In this document: in pieces, positions 60,429-64,000 of the stretch
How the letters are laid out: each line of letters begins with the position of its first letter
Numbering within the stretch: position 1 is the first letter of the stretch
NCBI GenBank assembly: GCA_963788055.1
Contig: CAWBFA010000003.1
Span: 186,001 to 250,000, forward strand
Direction: 5' to 3'
Length of the DNA: 64,000 nt
From: JACCTU01 sp963788055
GTDB taxonomy: Bacteria > Actinomycetota > Thermoleophilia > Gaiellales > Gaiellaceae
Position numbers and translations under genes: made by a program
The notes under the pieces: model-generated
Database searches by the model: none
Told to the model about the DNA's origin: nothing
The model's input: the letters and a program-made list of their open reading frames with translations, nothing else

Positions 60429-60614
60429 GTGGACTGGCTCTGGCTCCTCGGGGTCGTCGCGACCATCGCCTGGATCGTCGCGATCGTCGACATGGTTCGG
60501 CGGCGCGCCTCGCTCTCGCGCGGGCAACTCGGGGCCTGGCTTCTGATCGTGATCATCGTTCCCATCCTCGGGACGATCCTCTACTTCGTGTTCGGCCGGA
60601 AGCCTGCAGTCTAG
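60429..60614 (+). CDS. Small two-helix membrane protein (PLDc_N type)
   Basis: 61 residues from GTG 60429. DWLWLLGVVATIAWIVAIVD MVRRR then GAWLLIVIIVPILGTILYFV FGRKP. The two helices with IPILGTILYFVFGR match the phospholipase D N-terminal anchor family occurring alone in actinobacteria. Convergent with the DHFR-fold gene. Confidence 0.85.
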   Translation: MDWLWLLGVVATIAWIVAIVDMVRRRASLSRGQLGAWLLIVIIVPILGTILYFVFGRKPAV

Positions 60615-60666
60615 GCGCGAGCCGGAAGCCCCTCGCGTCGCTCTTACTCGCCGTCGTGAGAGGTCA

Positions 60667-61227
60667 TCACGTCCGAGTGCGGTAGTGAAGAAACACGGTG
60701 CCATTGCGGAACCGGCGTTCGTCCAGCAGTTCGAGCTCGATGCGGCGATCGCGCGGCAGGGACTGCTTTCCCGCGCCCACGATCACCGGCACGACGAACA
60801 TCTGGTAGCCGTCGACCAACCCGGCCCTGATCGCCTGGGCGGCGAGATCGGGCCCGCCGACGCTGACATCGCGATCTGACTTCGCTTTCAGCTGCCGGAT
60901 GGCCTCGGGGTCGAAGTCGCGCTCGATCCGTGTCTGGGCAGTCCGGGCGGCCTCGAGAGTCCTGGAGTAGACGATTTTGTCCGCGGCTTGCCAGATCTCC
61001 GCGAACTCCTGCACGAAAGACGGCTGCTCGTCGAGGGCCGGCGGGTCGTCCCAATACGCCAACACCTCGTACATCCGGCGTCCGAGCAGATGCGTGCCGA
61101 CCGGCCGCTCGAGGTCGTTGATGAACGTGTGGACCTCCTCGTCGGGCTTGGCCCAGTCGAATTTGCCCTCCTCGTCCGCGATGTAGCCGTCGAGCGAAGC
61201 GATCGTCGAGTAGATCAAGCTGGCCAT
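60667..61227 (-). CDS. Dihydrofolate reductase/RibD-fold protein (first copy)
   Basis: 186 residues. MASLIYSTIASLDGYIADEE, THLLGRRMYEVLAYWDD, KIVYSRTLEAARTAQTRIER, DVSVGGPDLAAQAIRAGLVD and PVIVGAGKQSLPRDRRIELE: the RibD C-terminal/DHFR-like fold used by stand-alone YyaP-type reductases. NADPH-binding GGPDL is present. Substrate unknown. A second, different copy lies at 62237. Confidence 0.9.
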   Translation of the reverse strand: MASLIYSTIASLDGYIADEEGKFDWAKPDEEVHTFINDLERPVGTHLLGRRMYEVLAYWDDPPALDEQPSFVQEFAEIWQAADKIVYSRTLEAARTAQTRIERDFDPEAIRQLKAKSDRDVSVGGPDLAAQAIRAGLVDGYQMFVVPVIVGAGKQSLPRDRRIELELLDERRFRNGTVFLHYRTRT

Positions 61228-61409
61228 GGTCTCTTCTCCTTTACCCGTTGCCGATGACGTCGCAGCGCCTGATCACCGCCCTACGGTCGCTCACACCGCG
61301 ACGCTACGACTGGGACCGCGGGCCGACGCTGTATTCATCGGCGTGCCGATCCTCCGGTCGAGCAGAAGCGCCTTGGGGTGGGCGAGCGTGCGGAATGTCC
61401 CTTGAGCGA

Positions 61410-62078
61410 TTAGGAGGTGGCCAATGCGTGCTCGAGGGCGGCCCGGTCGGTCGGCCCGCCGTGCGTCGCAAGCACGTGCTCGACCGGCAGTACGAGTAGC
61501 GAGCGCAGCCCCTCGGCGATCTCCTCGCGCGTCACGCCGGGGCGGAGCCACCGCTCGTTGATCTCGAGGCCTCGGCCGAAGTCGACGAGCGTGTCTCCGG
61601 AGATCACCGCACGCCGGCTCTCGACCCAGAGCACCGTGTCGTTCGCCTTGTGCCCGGCGAACACGTCGGCACCGAACGGCAGCCGGTCGCCGGCCGAGTA
61701 CGGGCGTGCCTCGCCCTTCCGCTCGCGGAGCAGCCAGACGACGTCAGGGCTGCCGTCCCCGGCCTGCTCGGCGGTGAGGCCGTACGTGTCCATGAGGAAC
61801 TGCGCGCTGTCGGGCAGCGGGGTGTAGACCGGCATGCCGAGCCGTTCGACCAGGCTCTCCGCGTCGCGTTCGTGCCACGGCGCAGTCAGCACGATCGCCG
61901 TCTCGCGCTCGGCCGCGAGGTCCTCGAGCTCGCTCGGCACGGCCAGCGGATCGAAGAGCAGCAGCCGTTCCCCGTCGTCGATCGCGTAGGAGGACACGTT
62001 CTCGCTCCACGGCTCGGTCGACCGCCACTGCGGGTGCGGTGCCTCCCAGTGCCAGAGTCCAGGACGCAACTCGCGCAC
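61410..62078 (-). CDS. MBL-fold hydrolase lacking the HxHxDH motif
   Basis: 222 residues. A beta-lactamase-fold start (LRPGLWHWEAPHPQWRS, SSYAIDDGERLLLFDPLAVP), then LTAPWHERDAESLVERLG, which aligns to the metal motif but reads WHERDAE rather than HxHxDH, DRLPFGADVFAGHKANDTVL, VISGDTLVDFGRG (Asp ligand) and HVLATHGGPTDR. Retains the later His/Asp ligands. Possibly one metal or altered activity. Between two DHFR-fold genes on the same strand. Confidence 0.82.
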   Translation of the reverse strand: MRELRPGLWHWEAPHPQWRSTEPWSENVSSYAIDDGERLLLFDPLAVPSELEDLAAERETAIVLTAPWHERDAESLVERLGMPVYTPLPDSAQFLMDTYGLTAEQAGDGSPDVVWLLRERKGEARPYSAGDRLPFGADVFAGHKANDTVLWVESRRAVISGDTLVDFGRGLEINERWLRPGVTREEIAEGLRSLLVLPVEHVLATHGGPTDRAALEHALATS

Positions 62079-62236
62079 GGCACGATGCTACTGATCCTCG
62101 CAGGACCGCACCACCGACGATCAGGCCGATCGAGGCGGGTGCCGGAAGGGTGACCGACAGGACACTTTGCGTCGTCCAGACGCGACTATTCTCGCCGGTG
62201 TCTGGGAGGCAGCGGCGGTTCGGTGTGCAACCGTGT

Positions 62237-62827
62237 TCAGGTGGTCGGAGCGTAGGTTGCGAGGATCGCACCCGTGGTCGTCACCTCGCTGCGAACAAGT
62301 CGCAACGGTCTGCGTGCACCATCGTCGCGGAAGATGCCCTTGCCGCCGCCCAGCACGACGGGGTCGATCATCAGCCGCAGCTCGTCGACGAGGTCGTTCT
62401 CGATCAGGCTCCGCACCAGCTCGGCGCTGCCGATCACGTGCACGTCGGCGCCATCCTGTTGCTTCAGCGCTGCTACGGCATCGGCGACGTCGCCTTGGAG
62501 CACTGTCGAGTTCTGCCACTCGAGCGGATCACTGAGCGTCGTCGACGCCACGTACTTCAGCTTCGTGTTCAGAGGCTCAGCGATTACCTGCTCCTCCTCG
62601 GGCGCGTTCGGCCAATACGCGGCGAAGATCTCCCACGTGCGGCGCCCGAGCAGGAAGTCGCCCGCCTCGACGATGCTCTCGAGCACCCACTTCTGTGAGA
62701 GGTCGTCGAAGTAGCCGAGGTGCCAGCCTCCGTGCTCGAAGCCGCCACTCGGGTCCTCGTCGGCTCCGCCCGGCGCCTGCACGACTCCATCGAGGCTCAT
62801 GAACTCGTTCACAATGACTTTGCGCAT
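62237..62827 (-). CDS. Dihydrofolate reductase/RibD-fold protein (second copy)
   Basis: 196 residues. MRKVIVNEFMSLDGVVQAPG, DFLLGRRTWEIFAAYWP, KLKYVASTTLSDPLEWQNST, VHVIGSAELVRSLIENDLVD and MIDPVVLGGGKGIFRDDGAR. Same family as 60667-61227 but a different subgroup (begins MRKVIVNEFMSLDGV, typical of YwjB/YyaP reductases). Probable NADPH-dependent reductase with unknown substrate. Confidence 0.9.
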   Translation of the reverse strand: MRKVIVNEFMSLDGVVQAPGGADEDPSGGFEHGGWHLGYFDDLSQKWVLESIVEAGDFLLGRRTWEIFAAYWPNAPEEEQVIAEPLNTKLKYVASTTLSDPLEWQNSTVLQGDVADAVAALKQQDGADVHVIGSAELVRSLIENDLVDELRLMIDPVVLGGGKGIFRDDGARRPLRLVRSEVTTTGAILATYAPTT

Positions 62828-62956
62828 CTCTGTGCTCCTTCCCGTTGATCACGCCTGAAATTCGAGGAGCAATTGCCAGGCAAGCAGGATCTCATCCGGC
62901 TCACTCGCTCACGAGTACGTCGCCCAACGCGAGCCGCATCGTGTCGGCGGACTGGA

Positions 62957-63340
62957 TCACCGAACCTCGGCGACCATCAGCTTGTTGCCCTCCGGGTCGC
63001 GGAACCAGAACAGCGGCGGGACGGCGTCACCGAAGCGGCTGACCTCGGAGTCGACCTCCACGCCGCGGTTCTTCAGCTGCGCGTGGTAGCCGTCGATGTC
63101 GTCGGTCTGAAGCGAGATGCCAGTGTCCTTGCCGCCCGCGGTTACGTCCGGACCGGGAGGGCAGATCGCGATCGGCGTGTCGGCGCCGGCCGGCGCGACC
63201 TCGATCCAGCGGTTGCCGTCGCCGAACGGCACGTCGGCGCGCTTCTCGAGGCCCAGCGTCTCGGTGTAGAACTGGAGCGCGCGATCCTGGTCGGCGACCG
63301 GGACGATGACGTTGGCGAGCTTGCTGACGCGGATGCTCAT
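62957..63340 (-). CDS. VOC-family protein (second copy)
   Basis: 127 residues from ATG 63340, preceded by AGGAGGAGTGCC. KLANVIVPVADQDRALQFYT, ETLGLEKRADVPFGDGNRWI EVAP, GISLQTDDIDGYHAQLKNRG and PPLFWFRDPEGNKLMVAEVR. Glyoxalase fold with metal ligands in WIEVAP and NKLMVAE. Substrate unknown. Confidence 0.9.
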   Translation of the reverse strand: MSIRVSKLANVIVPVADQDRALQFYTETLGLEKRADVPFGDGNRWIEVAPAGADTPIAICPPGPDVTAGGKDTGISLQTDDIDGYHAQLKNRGVEVDSEVSRFGDAVPPLFWFRDPEGNKLMVAEVR

Positions 63341-63603
63341 GGCACTCCTCCTGAGTCGGGGTTGACACTGCGTAGGACCGTCGTCGGCCGGGCAATTCAT
63401 CGGTCACGACGAACGGCTACCGATTCGTCAGTTACCCGCCGTCGCGTGGGCGAGCGTCCTGTCCCTCGACCAATACGACGACTCCGCTGGTACGTGCCTG
63501 GAGCGCGGACCAGCGCGCTAACGAACGGCATAGCGCCTGTGGGCGAGCAGGACGTGGCCGGTTGTCGCGGAGTCACCGTCACCGAGGGCGAGGGTTTCCT
63601 CGG

Positions 63604-63999
63604 TCAGACGCGGCCGCGGAGGGCCAGGACGTTCGCAACGAAGCGCTGGGTCTCCGGATAGAGACCGTGCTTTCGGACTGCCCCCGGGCCTTGGTAGTAC
63701 GCGCCGAGGGCGAGGCGCACATCGCCGTTGAACTGCTTGAGCAGGTGGTCGAGGTAGGCGACGCCGACGCGGATGTTGCCGTCCGTCGTGCGCTCGATGC
63801 GAAGGCCGATCACGAAGAGCTCGACGAAGTCGCGCGTCTCGGGAATCACCTGCATCACGCCGACGGCTCCGACCGACGAGCGCACATCCGGCTGGAAGCC
63901 CGATTCCTGCCACGCGAGGGCGCGCGCGAGCTTCGCGCTCACGCCGTAGTGGACGGCCCAGCGGTCGATCGAGGCGGCGACCGTCGTTCTCTGTGCCAC
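63604..63999 (-). CDS. Lytic transglycosylase (SLT), 5' end off the window
   Basis: The frame runs to the window edge; the GTG at 63999 need not be the start. IDRWAVHYGVSAKLARALAW QESGF has the catalytic Glu (QESGF), then SSVGAVGVMQVIPETRDFVE, NIRVGVAYLDHLLKQFNGDV and RLALGAYYQGPGAVRKHGLY, the four motifs of the Slt70/MltC-type domain. It cuts peptidoglycan glycan strands. Likely an exported protein with the signal peptide outside the window. Confidence 0.9.
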   Translation of the reverse strand: MAQRTTVAASIDRWAVHYGVSAKLARALAWQESGFQPDVRSSVGAVGVMQVIPETRDFVELFVIGLRIERTTDGNIRVGVAYLDHLLKQFNGDVRLALGAYYQGPGAVRKHGLYPETQRFVANVLALRGRV

Positions 64000-64000
64000 C

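Overview
The window is high-GC DNA (roughly 70% G+C by eye) with dense, often overlapping genes, many GTG/TTG starts, probable leaderless promoters and actinobacterial-style regulators: a SARP/cyclase/AAA protein, a MerR-B12 light sensor and a NarL-type two-component pair. The gene content fits a deep-branching actinobacterium, for example Thermoleophilia. That placement is an inference from style, not from a marker gene. Many single-base frame breaks, one of them in the essential-looking sucC, suggest a draft or metagenomic sequence with indel errors.

Left part (1-16.9 kb). A 2Fe-2S sucraseferredoxin-like protein converges on a JmjC/cupin oxygenase, which overlaps a tiny Asp/Thr-rich peptide gene. 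An SRPBCC protein and an ArsR repressor follow, sharing a promoter with two inverted repeats. TCA-cycle genes come next: sucC and sucD with a methyltransferase between them, then mdh and icd divergent from citrate synthase across a 35-bp gap holding a perfect 20-bp palindrome. Also here are an NlpC/P60 peptidase, an aminotransferase, a PDZ-Lon protease, an atypical SDR, paired Xer recombinases and an M29 aminopeptidase.

Middle (16.9-42.5 kb). An S8 protease, a cupredoxin lipoprotein and ATP-type PEP carboxykinase lead to two mini-genes with very strong ribosome sites, each carrying a C-terminal CQGN(S/W)CGG motif. Next comes a ~1260-residue SARP-BTAD-cyclase-AAA regulator, divergent from three secreted proteins, one of them a HEYGHH metalloprotease. 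Then follow an E-type succinate dehydrogenase (sdhA-sdhB-CCG subunit), a metallophosphoesterase, a repeat-bearing membrane protein, an Asp23 protein, a histidine kinase/response regulator pair, asd-lysC, and recR-ybaB-dnaX with the SRP RNA gene beside dnaX.

Mobile part (42.6-57.4 kb). A tRNA-Val(CAC) gene has the last 25 nt of its sequence repeated at 51425-51449. Between the copies lie an integrase and excisionase at the left end, an HUH replication initiator at the right end, and cargo: a ~634-residue unknown protein and a B12/light-type MerR module with a NAD-binding protein, a DUF378 protein and a fasciclin protein. Outside the right copy are a second integrase remnant, a GntR-LacI regulator, an oxidoreductase, a third integrase remnant, a secreted protein and a lower-GC methyltransferase, partly bracketed by a ~47-bp imperfect direct repeat.

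Right end (57.6-64 kb). Chromosome-like small genes: a signal peptidase, a ParB-like protein, two VOC proteins, two DHFR-fold proteins, an MBL hydrolase, and a lytic transglycosylase cut by the window edge.
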